From positions 1-39,516 of the forward strand of contig NZ_JAKRGH010000035.1 of assembly GCF_022347565.1 (NCBI RefSeq): a stretch of 39,516 nt of DNA, given 5' to 3'. The position numbers were made by a program, and so were the translations under genes. The DNA is from Vibrio sp. Of7-15. GTDB taxonomy: Bacteria; Pseudomonadota; Gammaproteobacteria; Enterobacterales; Vibrionaceae. This document shows, in pieces, positions 23,591-32,560 of the stretch (positions are counted from its first letter, which is position 1; each line of letters opens with the position of its first letter). Below the pieces are notes generated by a model, which worked only from the letters and a program-made list of their open reading frames with translations, did no database searches and was not told where the DNA came from.

Positions 23591-25441
23591 ATGGATTTTT
23601 ACTTTAGAAAATTTGAGCATCGTAAGCCGCCGGAGCCTGTTGCTCACAGCATTCCAAGAGAGTTATTGTACCAATATCTTGCAACATGTCACCTGACCTT
23701 AGGCGTATGGTATTTATGGTGGCGTTGGGGTTTTGCGTTAAATTACGATGCCTTGTGGTTCTCTGTGCCTTTGGCGTTTGCAGAAACATGCGCGTTTATT
23801 GGTACGGTGCTGTTTACCTTTAATTTGTGGAAAACAAAAGACGAGCCGAGGCAAAAGCCGCCTTTTAAAATTGCAGAATGCGTGAAAGACACCGATGAAG
23901 ATCGGCCGATCAGTGTGGATGTATTCTTCCCATCTTATGATGAAGAGCCAGATTTGGTTCGCTTAAGTATTCTTGACGCCCAAAAAATCACCTATCCTCA
24001 TGATATTGAAATAAAAATATTTATTTTGGATGACGGTCGAAGAGAAGAAATGAAAGCCTTGGCTGAAGAAATGGGAGTCGAATACATAACGCGTGATAAC
24101 AACATTGGTTTTAAAGCAGGGAACATGCGAAACGCTTTAGAGCAGACTTACGGTGACTTTATTGTTATTTGTGATGCTGATACACGACCTTTTTCTACCA
24201 TTTTAGATCACACCTTGGGTTACTTTAGAGATCCCGATGTGGCGTGGGTACAGACGCCACAATGGTTTTTTGATTTGCCCGAAGGTAAGCGCCTTCCATT
24301 ATGGTTACAAGGAAAAATTGGCCGCTTTGGGTATTCATTAGGGAAAGGGATAGAGAAGTTTTATGGGCCAGTGACATTAGGTGCCGATCCTTTTGTCAAT
24401 GATCCACAAATGTTTTATGACGTGATTCAACGTCGTCGTAACTGGGCTAATGCGTCTTTTTGCTGTGGTGCTGGTTCGATTCATCGTCGTGAAGCGGTGA
24501 TGGAAGCTGCGTTACGTAGCTACAGTGAGCAGGTAGAAAAAGAGCATCGTGAGACAGAAAAACAGATCACTAAACTCACCAAAGAAAAAAGCGTGGATAA
24601 AGAAATATCGGAGAATCTACGTCAGGAGATTTTATTAAATACAGAGTTTACTCCGTACAAATTCCATGTATCTGAAGATATTTATACCTCCATTGTTTTA
24701 CATTCAGACTCAGAGCGTGAATGGCGATCGGTTATGCATCCGCACATTGAAAGTAAAATGTTGTCGCCGCAAGATCTGCAAACATGGACAGTACAGCGGT
24801 TCAAATATTCTGGCGGCGCTATTGATATTTGCATGAATGATAATCCGTTGTTTAAAAAAGGAATGAAGCTGAAACAAAAAATCATGTACACCGCGAGTTT
24901 TTGGTCTAACTTAGCGGCGGTATGGAACCTTATCTTTCTTGCTTGCCCTATTATCTACTTTCTTACCAGTATTGCGCCAGTGACAGCGTATGACACTACG
25001 TTCTACCTGCACTTCTTGCCGTTTATCCTCACCGCTGAGCTGGCCATGATGGTAGGGACATGGGGGGTTGCAGGCTATAAAGGAAAAACCAATTACCTGT
25101 CTTTTTTCCCGGTTAATTTAAGAGCGTTATGGACAGTTCTGCGCGGTAAAAAAATCAGTTTCCCAGCAACCCCAAAAGAGAGGCAAGACGGCACGTTTTT
25201 CCATTTAGTGATACCACAGTTTCTCGTATTTACTCTTAGCTTGTTCAGTATGTGCTTTGCTTGGTTTGGCTACAGCACCGGTGCTTTTGGCAATTATTCA
25301 TTTGGCGGTTTAGTTCTAAACAGTTTCTGGATCATCAATAACATGATGGCGATGTGGGGCATGATTGCTGCGGCATTTTGGAAGCCACCAGTAGAAGACA
25401 ACGTACAACAAGAATCAGAGGAGCTTGAATATGGGATTTAA
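23591..25441 (+). CDS. BcsA-like family 2 processive glycosyltransferase
   Basis: An inner-membrane synthase of about 616 residues. I chose the ATG at 23591 because GGAG sits six bases upstream; the ATG at 23579 overlaps that site. Two N-terminal helices precede a GT2 domain with VDVFFPSYDEEPDLVR, ILDDGRR, GFKAGNMRNAL, the metal-binding CDADTR, QTPQWFFDL, and CCGAGSIHRREAV, followed by SEDIYT in place of TED. The acceptor motif usually written QxxRW reads VQRFKYSGG. A charged coiled insert (QVEKEHRETEKQITKLTKEK) lies in the middle, and four or more helices follow. No PilZ domain is present and it is shorter than true BcsA, so direct c-di-GMP gating is not expected. It probably polymerises and exports a beta-glycan. 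It overlaps the next gene by 11 bases. Confidence 0.88.
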   Translation: MDFYFRKFEHRKPPEPVAHSIPRELLYQYLATCHLTLGVWYLWWRWGFALNYDALWFSVPLAFAETCAFIGTVLFTFNLWKTKDEPRQKPPFKIAECVKDTDEDRPISVDVFFPSYDEEPDLVRLSILDAQKITYPHDIEIKIFILDDGRREEMKALAEEMGVEYITRDNNIGFKAGNMRNALEQTYGDFIVICDADTRPFSTILDHTLGYFRDPDVAWVQTPQWFFDLPEGKRLPLWLQGKIGRFGYSLGKGIEKFYGPVTLGADPFVNDPQMFYDVIQRRRNWANASFCCGAGSIHRREAVMEAALRSYSEQVEKEHRETEKQITKLTKEKSVDKEISENLRQEILLNTEFTPYKFHVSEDIYTSIVLHSDSEREWRSVMHPHIESKMLSPQDLQTWTVQRFKYSGGAIDICMNDNPLFKKGMKLKQKIMYTASFWSNLAAVWNLIFLACPIIYFLTSIAPVTAYDTTFYLHFLPFILTAELAMMVGTWGVAGYKGKTNYLSFFPVNLRALWTVLRGKKISFPATPKERQDGTFFHLVIPQFLVFTLSLFSMCFAWFGYSTGAFGNYSFGGLVLNSFWIINNMMAMWGMIAAAFWKPPVEDNVQQESEELEYGI

Positions 25442-26750
25442 GCAAGCAGCAATAAATGCAAGGCACCACATTGTGTTTGTGGGTGGGCTACTTACCGCAT
25501 TAACCATCGCCTTTACTATCGAAACTCGTGAATATACTCAGGTCTTGGGGAACTTAACGTTTGAAGGGGCAGAGGAGATCCCTCTTCGTGAGCCACGGAT
25601 TTTAACGGAGCAAGAGTACTTTTGGGCTTCTACAGCGTGGAAGTATTTTGAAAATAATTACCAAGAAAATACAGGGTTGGTGAATTCTGTTGATGGTTAT
25701 CCTTCTACAACCATGTGGGATACGGCTTCGTATTTGATGGCGCTGATTTCGGCTGAAAAGTTGAATGTTATTGGTAAAAAGGAATACGCAGTAAAAATGG
25801 AAAAAGCGCTGCGAACGTTAGCAAAATTGCCACTAGTTGAAGGAAAACTGCCGAATAAGGCTTACAACACTCAAACGTTGGCAATGGTGGATTATGCGAA
25901 TAACCCAGTTGAAAACGGGATAGGTTGGTCTGCCATTGATATTGGCCGAATTTTAGTGCCAATGAATATTTTAGTGTGGCAATACCCGGAGTTTAATAGT
26001 TTAGTCAATAAGGTATTAGAACACTGGAAAGTGGGGGGAATGATCCAACAAGGCTATTTGTATGGCGCTCGCCCTTCTACAAAAGATTCGGGACTTGAGC
26101 TGGTGCAAGAAGGGCGTATTGGTTACGAAGAATATGCCTCTAAAGCGTTGTCGTTAATGGGGCGTGATGTATTTAATGCCATGAAATACGTGGACTATTT
26201 AGAATTAGTGTCTATTGATGGTGTGGACATTCCTACTGATAAGCGCGATCCCGCGGAGTTCCATGCTCATAACTATGTGGTGAGTGAATCTTACATTCTC
26301 GACAGTATTGAATTTGGTGCTGACAGTGTGTCGAAAATCTTTGCTTATCGTGTCTATCAAGCTCAAGAGAACCGCTATAAACGAACGGGTGTGTTAACGG
26401 CGGTCAGTGAAGATAATGTCGATCAGGCTCCTTATTTTGTCTATAACACGGTTTTTTCGGATGGCGAGAAGTGGAATACGATCACCGACACTGGCGAGCA
26501 AGTACCAGAGCTAAGAACCCTTTCGACAAAGGCTGCGTTTGGCTGGTATAGCTTATACGATACTACATACACTGGATTATTAATTGACGATGCTAAAAAC
26601 TTATTTTCGCAGAATAAAGGCTGGTATTCAGGTCGTTATGAAGTGGATGGCAGGGTAAATAAAGCCGTTACTGCGAATACAAACGGAATTGTGTTGGAAT
26701 CGTTAGCGTACTTACAAACAGGGCCTTTATTGAGTGTTGGAGCGCACTAG
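25431..26750 (+). CDS. DUF3131 protein 1, membrane-anchored
   Basis: A protein of about 439 residues with an N-terminal membrane helix (HIVFVGGLLTALTIAF) and a long periplasmic domain. The start is the ATG at 25431, seven bases after GAGGAG, overlapping the glycosyltransferase stop. The DUF3131 signature runs through WKYFENNYQENTGLVNSVDGYPS, MWDTASYLMAL, LPNKAYNTQT, IGWSAIDIGRILVP and QEGRIGYEEYASKAL, ending GWYSGRYE and NTNGIVLESLAYL. The pattern of Trp-Asp and Tyr/Glu motifs on predicted helices suggests an (alpha/alpha)6-barrel, carbohydrate-active fold. That is inference, since the family lacks a settled function known to me. Overlap with the glycosyltransferase gene argues that it processes or guides the same glycan. 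Confidence 0.85.
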   Translation: MGFKQAAINARHHIVFVGGLLTALTIAFTIETREYTQVLGNLTFEGAEEIPLREPRILTEQEYFWASTAWKYFENNYQENTGLVNSVDGYPSTTMWDTASYLMALISAEKLNVIGKKEYAVKMEKALRTLAKLPLVEGKLPNKAYNTQTLAMVDYANNPVENGIGWSAIDIGRILVPMNILVWQYPEFNSLVNKVLEHWKVGGMIQQGYLYGARPSTKDSGLELVQEGRIGYEEYASKALSLMGRDVFNAMKYVDYLELVSIDGVDIPTDKRDPAEFHAHNYVVSESYILDSIEFGADSVSKIFAYRVYQAQENRYKRTGVLTAVSEDNVDQAPYFVYNTVFSDGEKWNTITDTGEQVPELRTLSTKAAFGWYSLYDTTYTGLLIDDAKNLFSQNKGWYSGRYEVDGRVNKAVTANTNGIVLESLAYLQTGPLLSVGAH

Positions 26751-26784
26751 GTTCGATGTGACGCAAGGAGAAAGGGGAAGCGGT

Positions 26785-28164
26785 ATGCGTTATGGAATAA
26801 TTGGCCTTGGTTGTTTAGTGGTTTCTGGGTGTGGGAGTTACAACACCTTGCCTGATGAGATCGTGGATCGGAAGACTCACTGGTCTACGCCTAAGGTTCG
26901 TCAGGGCAAATTAACCGAGCAAGAAATGAACATGGCTCGGATTGCTTGGAAGTATTTTGAAAATAACTATCAAGAGTCGACAGGGCTTGTGAATGCGGTA
27001 AATAACTATCCTTCGGTGACCTTGTGGGATACGGCATCTTACATGGCAGGCTTAGTAACAGCACTGGAGTTGGAAATCATTCCACGGGATGAGTTTGATC
27101 GCCGTTTGATTCGTTTGTTAACGACTTTGAATACGTTGGATCTGTTTCGAGGAGAAATGCCTAATAAGGCGTATAACACTCAAACGGCAGCCAAAGTGGA
27201 TTATGGTAACCAACCGGGCGAAATTGGTTATTCGGCTTTGGATCTCGGGCGTTTATTAATATGGCTACATATTATTAAGCATCGCTACCCTGAATACGCA
27301 ACGAGTGTGGACTCTGTCGTACTGCGTTGGAATTTCTGCAATATTATTGATGAAAATGGCACCATGTTTGGCGCACTTCTTGAGCCTGGAAAACCTGTTC
27401 AATACTTGCAAGAAGGGCGTTTAGGCTATGAGGAATACGCGGCAAAAGGGTTTCAGTTGTGGGGGTTTAATACCGATCAAGCGTCCATGCCCGAGCCTTA
27501 TAGCACCATTAACCTCTATGGTTACGACATTCCTTATGACAATAGAGATCCGCGTAAGCTGAAAGCGCACAGTTATGTGGTAACGGAGAGTTTCGTTTTA
27601 GATGGTATTGAGCTTGGGTGGGACCACGCGTCAGACATGTCAGGGCATGACACCAGTTATTCCAATGATTGGATGGCGGAATTTGCTTTGCAAGTCTATC
27701 GGGTACAAGAAGAGCGCTACTATCAAACTGGGATCATTACCGCGCGTACTGAGCATCAGCTTGCTGGCCCGCCGTATTTTGTGTACGACACCATTTATAC
27801 TGATGGCTATGCTTGGAACACCATTTCAGAAGTGGGGGACTTTTTACCGCAGTATTCGGCAGTGGCAGTCAAAGGCGCGATGGGCATGTGGGTGCTTTGG
27901 GACACAGAGTACACTGATTTGCTATTTCGGCATATTGCTCATTTATACGACAAAGAAAAAGGCTTCTATGAAGGGATCTTCGAAAATGGTACTGGGTTGA
28001 TTAACACCTTTACGTCGAACAACAATGGCATATTAATGGAAGTGTTATTGTATAAGCAGCAAGGGAAATTAGTTCAGTATCAAGACAGGCTCGCCCCAAG
28101 TTTATGGCAAAAAGCGTTAGAATCTCCTTTTGGTTATGAGGGGCAATGTTTACCACGCAAGTGA
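26785..28164 (+). CDS. DUF3131 protein 2, lipoprotein
   Basis: A predicted lipoprotein of about 459 residues. The ATG at 26785 starts MRYGIIGLGCLVVSGCGSYN with a good lipobox (VSGC). The upstream TTG at 26734 would bury this signal and is less likely. The mature protein repeats the DUF3131 pattern of its neighbour: WKYFENNYQESTGLVNAVNNYPS, LWDTASYMAGL, MPNKAYNTQTAAKVDYGNQ, GYSALDLGRLL, QEGRLGYEEYA, and PPYFVYDTIYTDGYAWNTI. It is a tandem paralogue of the gene before it (34-base gap) and the gene after it. The lipid anchor places it at the inner face of a membrane in the periplasm, where it could act on the nascent polysaccharide. Confidence 0.85.
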   Translation: MRYGIIGLGCLVVSGCGSYNTLPDEIVDRKTHWSTPKVRQGKLTEQEMNMARIAWKYFENNYQESTGLVNAVNNYPSVTLWDTASYMAGLVTALELEIIPRDEFDRRLIRLLTTLNTLDLFRGEMPNKAYNTQTAAKVDYGNQPGEIGYSALDLGRLLIWLHIIKHRYPEYATSVDSVVLRWNFCNIIDENGTMFGALLEPGKPVQYLQEGRLGYEEYAAKGFQLWGFNTDQASMPEPYSTINLYGYDIPYDNRDPRKLKAHSYVVTESFVLDGIELGWDHASDMSGHDTSYSNDWMAEFALQVYRVQEERYYQTGIITARTEHQLAGPPYFVYDTIYTDGYAWNTISEVGDFLPQYSAVAVKGAMGMWVLWDTEYTDLLFRHIAHLYDKEKGFYEGIFENGTGLINTFTSNNNGILMEVLLYKQQGKLVQYQDRLAPSLWQKALESPFGYEGQCLPRK

Positions 28165-28291
28165 TTGGTTGATCTTTAATTTTATTCGATAAATTACCCA
28201 TATTCCTGCGTAAGTCCTTGCTCTCATCTCTTTTTCCTATGCATAATTTGAGCAGTGATGGAGTGCTATTTGTATTATTTCTAGGAACTGG

Positions 28292-29674
28292 ATGTTGAGA
28301 AAAGTCGTTATTCTTGGTCTGATTTGGATGCTTTGTTCGTGTGGCGTGATCTACCAAAGCGTTCAAGGTGGACTGACATCCATCAATAGCTCACAGATGC
28401 TTCGTCAGGGGCGTTATGGAGCCTTGTCGGAGCAAGAGCTTGAATGGGCTAAAATCGCATGGCAGTACGTAGAAAATAACACACAAGCGACGACAGGGCT
28501 GGTGAATGCGATTGATCGTTATCCCACTGCTAATATGTCAGCATTGGCAGATTATTTGATTTCCCTAGAAGCCGCTCGCACGTTCGAGTTGATCAGTAAT
28601 AAGCAGTATGATGAGCGATTGTCGTTGGCCATCAGTTTTCTTGTCGAGATGCCATTAGGGCGTGTCGGCACTCCTAATAAAGTGTATAGCACCACATCAG
28701 GTGACATGGTGGATTATGGCAATCAACCTAAAGAGATTGGCTGGTCTTCTGTGGATGTGGGGAGATTACTGATTGTGCTCGCCATTATTAAGCAGAAAAG
28801 CCCAGAGTTTTCTGAATACATTGATAAAGCTGTTCTGCGTTGGAATTTTTGTGAGTTAGTCTCAGAAGAAGGGGAGTTATTTGGTGGAACAGTACATGTG
28901 AATGATATTCAGCGTTACAAAGAAGGGCGACTAGGCATTGAAGAATATACTTCTTACGGATATTTGGATTGGAATATTGTGCCAGCCAAAGCCATGCGCT
29001 TAGACCCTTATGAAGTCATTACGATCAATGGCGTCGATATTTTATTTGATGGCCGAGACCCCCGTCAGTTCCATATACAAAACCCTGTTTACTCTACGCC
29101 TTATCTTTGGCTAGGTCTGGAATTTAACTGGGATAATATTCAGGATAATAGCAGCAGTGATGCGAGCCATAGTAATGCTGTTTTGTCTGCAATGGCCGAT
29201 TCTATTTATCAGGTTCAGGAAAATCGTTGGCATCAGGAGCGTATTTATACGGCGAGAGCAGATCACGTTGTTAGTGGTGAACCTTATTCTGTGTACGATG
29301 CTATTTATGCGTTGGGGACACCGTGGGTGACGATTACTGAAAATGGCACTTCATACGATGAACTTGCGTTAGTCTCTACCCGTGCGGCTTTCCAAATGTG
29401 GGCATTATGGAAGACGCCTTATACAGATAGGCTGATGACGTTAGTGAAAGAGTTATATGACGCAGATCGCGGCTGGTATGAAGGGCGCTATGAAATCAGC
29501 AGTTCTTATGAGAAAAGTATCACTCTAAAAACAAACGCAGGCGTATTAGAAGCCTTGTTGTATAAAGTGAATGGTAAGTTATATCAATCACAGTCAGAGG
29601 TGGGTTTTCGAGATGTGCAGTTTAATTCACGTTTCCACCATCCTGGTAAATGCCATATAAAAACGTTTCGTTAA
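28292..29674 (+). CDS. DUF3131 protein 3, divergent lipoprotein
   Basis: A 460-residue third paralogue, starting MLRKVVILGLIWMLCSCGV with a usable lipobox (MLCSC). AGGA lies upstream. It keeps the overall DUF3131 layout: WQYVENNTQATTGLVNAIDRYP, TPNKVYSTTSGDMVDYGNQ, IGWSSVDVGRLL, KEGRLGIEEYTS, PYSVYDAIYALGTPWVTI, and GWYEGRYE. However, the WDTASY element of paralogues 1 and 2 is replaced by SALADY, so a conserved Trp-Asp pair is lost. This suggests a structural or regulatory rather than identical role. The 127-base gap before it could hold a separate promoter. The YbjQ-like gene follows 41 bases later and may be in the same transcript. Confidence 0.83.
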   Translation: MLRKVVILGLIWMLCSCGVIYQSVQGGLTSINSSQMLRQGRYGALSEQELEWAKIAWQYVENNTQATTGLVNAIDRYPTANMSALADYLISLEAARTFELISNKQYDERLSLAISFLVEMPLGRVGTPNKVYSTTSGDMVDYGNQPKEIGWSSVDVGRLLIVLAIIKQKSPEFSEYIDKAVLRWNFCELVSEEGELFGGTVHVNDIQRYKEGRLGIEEYTSYGYLDWNIVPAKAMRLDPYEVITINGVDILFDGRDPRQFHIQNPVYSTPYLWLGLEFNWDNIQDNSSSDASHSNAVLSAMADSIYQVQENRWHQERIYTARADHVVSGEPYSVYDAIYALGTPWVTITENGTSYDELALVSTRAAFQMWALWKTPYTDRLMTLVKELYDADRGWYEGRYEISSSYEKSITLKTNAGVLEALLYKVNGKLYQSQSEVGFRDVQFNSRFHHPGKCHIKTFR

Positions 29675-29715
29675 AGGCGTGAGTTTATTAATGCCAAAAC
29701 TAGAAAGGACGAATG

Positions 29716-30045
29716 ATGAATAACTCTCCTGTATTAGCAACAACGGCACCGGATGTTCCTGGGCACCAAGTGGTGGCGGTGCTGGGGGTGGTCACGGGTA
29801 ACATTGTGCAATCGAAACACGTTGGTCGCGATATTATGGCTAATTTCAAGAGTATTTTTGGAGGTGAAATTCGAGGTTATACGGAGATGATGACGGAAGC
29901 TCGTGCTGAAGCTAGCCAGCGCATGCTGACCGCAGCGGCAGACATGGGGGCCGATGCGGTGGTTAATGTTCGTTTTACAACCAGTGCTATTATGCAAGGA
30001 GCCTCGGAAATATTGGCTTATGGCACGGCGGTTAAGCTAGGTTAA
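29716..30045 (+). CDS. YbjQ family protein (PF01906)
   Basis: A protein of about 109 residues of the YbjQ/UPF0145 family, often labelled 'heavy-metal-binding' without firm proof. Signature: DVPGHQVVAVLGVVTGNIVQSKHVGRDIMANFKSIFGGEIRGYTEMMTEAR and GADAVVNVRFTTSAIMQGASEILAYGTAV, typical from end to end. AAAGGA is six bases before the ATG at 29716; an ATG at 29713 would be too close. Family members assemble into pentamers. It lies 41 bases after the third DUF3131 gene and converges with the next gene, with only 9 bases between them. Confidence 0.9.
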   Translation: MNNSPVLATTAPDVPGHQVVAVLGVVTGNIVQSKHVGRDIMANFKSIFGGEIRGYTEMMTEARAEASQRMLTAAADMGADAVVNVRFTTSAIMQGASEILAYGTAVKLG

Positions 30046-30054
30046 ATTGTAGAG

Positions 30055-30429
30055 TTATTTAAATTGGGTTGGTTTGATGATGGTGCCTTGATGAAAGGTC
30101 ATTTTCCAGCCCTTATCTTGTTTTTTCCAAATAGAGCTACGAAGGGAGTAAGTGCCATTATCAAGTTTAGACTGGCGAATAAAGGCTCTGTAAGTCAAGA
30201 TTACGATGTCATCTGATAATAGCTTGAGCTGGTAGTCTTTGGTTTTTATTGACCAACTTGGCACTGCTGGAGATTGAGCTAGTACTTCATTTAGACCAAA
30301 AAAGTCTCCCGAGGCTCCAATTTCTTGAAAGTCTTCAGATAAAAATTCAACTAGCCTTTGCTTTGAGCTGCGTACCTCAAGTGTAAAAAGGTTTTCTTCT
30401 AATTGGATTATCTGTTGTTTTAAATCCAT
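30055..30429 (-). CDS. NTF2-like / DUF4440 protein
   Basis: A 124-residue cytoplasmic protein of the nuclear-transport-factor-2-like fold (DUF4440/SnoaL-type). It shows the usual order: an N-terminal helix (QQIIQLEENLFTLEVRSSKQRLVEFLSEDFQEIGASG), then beta strands YQLKLLSDDIVILTYRAFIRQS and a final WKMTFHQGT. AAGGA precedes the ATG. Such domains serve as small-molecule-binding cones or bare scaffolds, and no function can be assigned. It stands as a single gene converging on the YbjQ-like gene. Confidence 0.82.
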   Translation of the reverse strand: MDLKQQIIQLEENLFTLEVRSSKQRLVEFLSEDFQEIGASGDFFGLNEVLAQSPAVPSWSIKTKDYQLKLLSDDIVILTYRAFIRQSKLDNGTYSLRSSIWKKQDKGWKMTFHQGTIIKPTQFK

Positions 30430-30651
30430 TCCTTCCCTCGGTTCATGTTTAACATCTTAACAAATCTACCATAAATGATATTGAACCCGTTGATAAATAG
30501 AATAGCACTTTTATTAAGAATCATTCTTAAAGGTGTGCGAAGATTCACATCTAAAACAGTATTAAAACCTATAATTTGCTGAAATAAAAGAGGGCGTTAA
30601 AGAATGTTTTATTCCATTTTATTTTATCTTTGATAGTGAAATTGAAGGGAA

Positions 30652-30675
30652 AAGCAGGCTGAGAATCGCCTGCTT
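30652..30675 (-). terminator. Terminator after the SGNH esterase gene
   Basis: On the minus strand AAGCAGGC-GATTCTCA-GCCTGCTT forms a perfect 8-bp stem and runs into TTCCCTT, 26 bases after the esterase stop codon. Confidence 0.75.
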
Positions 30676-30701
30676 GTGGTTTGATGAGGCTTACCTTGAC
30701 G

Positions 30702-31781
30702 TTACTTTAATAGCTGGTGGGTATTGATGTAATTAACCAGTGTATCGGCAATGGCTGTGTGCTCTGCTTCGGTTGGGTGCCACAAGCAACCTTCCAAGTT
30801 ACTTACTGTTGTGACAATGTTGATTGGTTCTTTGTTTTGTTGCTTCAGCTTCGTTTGTACTTCTTCTAAGCCCGGAATAAGCTCATTGTTAGGCCATACA
30901 TAATTACCAGCAGTGATCACAGGAACATTGCCATAACGCTGGCGTAAATTATCTAACAGGGTTACGTAAGCGTCAGACCATGCTTCCTTGAAGGCTGTCA
31001 TGTCTGGCCAAGGCTCATGTTCGTTTAGGTTAGTACTAAAATCATTGCTACCGAGCTCAATGACAATAAGGTTAGGGTGTTTGTCTTCAAAGGGCTGTTT
31101 GAAACCAAATACGGCCCCAGCTTTGTCATGATAATAAGAGGCATTGTGATGAGGCTGGTTGCCATTGTAGTTACGTAATACACCAAGACCAGAGTAAGAC
31201 ACCTGACTGTAGCTCGCGTTTAGCTGCTGCGCGGCTTTTGAAGGGAAAGCTTTACGTGCATTGGATGTGTTAAAAATCTCTTCTTGGGTGCATTGGCGTT
31301 TGTTAGATTCACTGCCAAACCCTGCACTGATGGAGTCACCAATAAAAAGAATGTGAGGCTGGTTAACCCAACTTCCCTCAAATTGACCGTCACCATTCAG
31401 TGCATCAATCGTTAACATAGCATCATAGGTTTCGGTGCGTTTAACCAGCTCTACTTTTATCGTGTCAGGTGCGTTGAGGTTCACCAACGGGTAAACCGTA
31501 TTATCGTAGTTTGTATTAAGAACTTGGTGAAGTTGGCCGTTGACCAATACATCAAAACGTGCACCTTGCCCGTTCATGGTGATGTCAACTTGGCTGCCGG
31601 AAAAATGAAAACTTAATCGAGAGCCTGGCCAGTTGAGCTGCACATCTTGGTTTTGCCAATCCTTAATAATTCTACCTTGATAATTTAGGCGGTGATCAGT
31701 GGCTTCAAGGGTTTCAGCGACCGCTGGCGGAGTGGCCACCAGCAGGCTTGTCAGAGCAAAAAGCCCGATACTTTTTATCAT
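30702..31781 (-). CDS. Secreted SGNH-fold carbohydrate esterase (CE2-like)
   Basis: A 359-residue exported esterase. The signal peptide spans residues 1-22 (ending AVAET). Residues ~30-130 form a beta jelly-roll typical of CE2 enzymes (RLSFHFSGSQVDITMNGQGARFDVLVNG). The SGNH catalytic domain follows: block I LFIGDSISAGFGSES with Ser150, block II YSGLGVLRNYNG, block III ELGSNDFSTN with Asn246, and block V LWHPTEAEHTAIAD with His335. Length and two-domain order fit CE2, whose members remove acetyl groups from xylan, glucomannan or other polysaccharides using a Ser-His pair. Proximity to the exopolysaccharide genes makes action on that polymer possible, but the gene is a separate transcript with its own terminator. 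Confidence 0.87.
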   Translation of the reverse strand: MIKSIGLFALTSLLVATPPAVAETLEATDHRLNYQGRIIKDWQNQDVQLNWPGSRLSFHFSGSQVDITMNGQGARFDVLVNGQLHQVLNTNYDNTVYPLVNLNAPDTIKVELVKRTETYDAMLTIDALNGDGQFEGSWVNQPHILFIGDSISAGFGSESNKRQCTQEEIFNTSNARKAFPSKAAQQLNASYSQVSYSGLGVLRNYNGNQPHHNASYYHDKAGAVFGFKQPFEDKHPNLIVIELGSNDFSTNLNEHEPWPDMTAFKEAWSDAYVTLLDNLRQRYGNVPVITAGNYVWPNNELIPGLEEVQTKLKQQNKEPINIVTTVSNLEGCLWHPTEAEHTAIADTLVNYINTHQLLK

Positions 31782-31975
31782 GTGTGACTCCTATTTTATT
31801 TTTACACTTAATTATCTTTAAGTGGCGTAAAAACCTTTTGGTAATCTATAAAATGGAGTCGAGGAATGCTGGGTATTCTTGATTAATAAACAAAAACTTA
31901 CGGCACTATTCTCACTATTAATGAAAGCACAGTTAAACGAACTTATTTTTGAGATAGGTGAAACGCTCAAGGGGT

Positions 31976-32368
31976 TTATAAAACGCCCGCGTACATTTTT
32001 ACATCAATGACTTTATTCTGTTGAGTGTCGAATGTGCATTGGTAAATGTAGTTTTGCCATATTTCTTGTGGGTTAAATTGCTTGAATCGATCGCCAACAT
32101 AAATGATTTCTTTGTTGAGCTCGTTATGCCATTCAAATGTCTGGAAACGAGGGTTCTGGCCAGAAAATGTCCACGTAAACTCATATTGAGATAATTTTTC
32201 GATCATTCCTGGGCATTGTTCGCTAGCCGCAGGCAAATAATCTTGAGCTAGGCACTCTAAATCAGAAGAGCAACTTTCATCTCTTGGGTATAGGGCAAAC
32301 GCTAAGATAATGAGGCCAATCACTAAGCAAATTGCTAATAATTTTATAATATTGTCATCATTATTCAT
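31976..32368 (-). CDS. Small membrane-anchored hypothetical protein
   Basis: A 130-residue protein I cannot name. A short polar N-terminus is followed by one membrane helix (IIKLLAICLVIGLIILAFAL) and a periplasmic domain with four cysteines (DESCSSDLECLAQ, EQCPGM, YQCTFD), which may form disulfides. Trp-rich elements FTWTFSGQNPRFQTFEWHNEL are conspicuous. I prefer the ATG at 32368, since GAGAAG lies five bases upstream; another ATG at 32380 adds four residues. It lies downstream of the phosphohexomutase on the same strand but beyond a hairpin. Confidence 0.65.
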   Translation of the reverse strand: MNNDDNIIKLLAICLVIGLIILAFALYPRDESCSSDLECLAQDYLPAASEQCPGMIEKLSQYEFTWTFSGQNPRFQTFEWHNELNKEIIYVGDRFKQFNPQEIWQNYIYQCTFDTQQNKVIDVKMYAGVL

Positions 32369-32493
32369 GTGGCTTCTCATAAATTTTAGTCATAACTGTA
32401 TCAATTATAATACGGCTTATGAGAGTGAATAAATAATTAAAAACAAATGATTGAAGAAGAAATGATAGGTTAATTCGAAAATTGAAGAAAAGT

Positions 32494-32517
32494 AGCCGCT
32501 GCACAAAGTGAGCGGCT
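32494..32517 (-). terminator. Hairpin after the phosphohexomutase gene
   Basis: AGCCGCT (32494-32500) pairs with AGCGGCT (32511-32517) around a 10-base loop. On the minus strand it continues ACTTTTCTTC, a moderate T-rich tail, about 44 bases after the mutase stop codon. Confidence 0.6.
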
Positions 32518-32560
32518 AATTATTTTTATATTACAAAGACATGAGTGAGAAAGACTGCAT

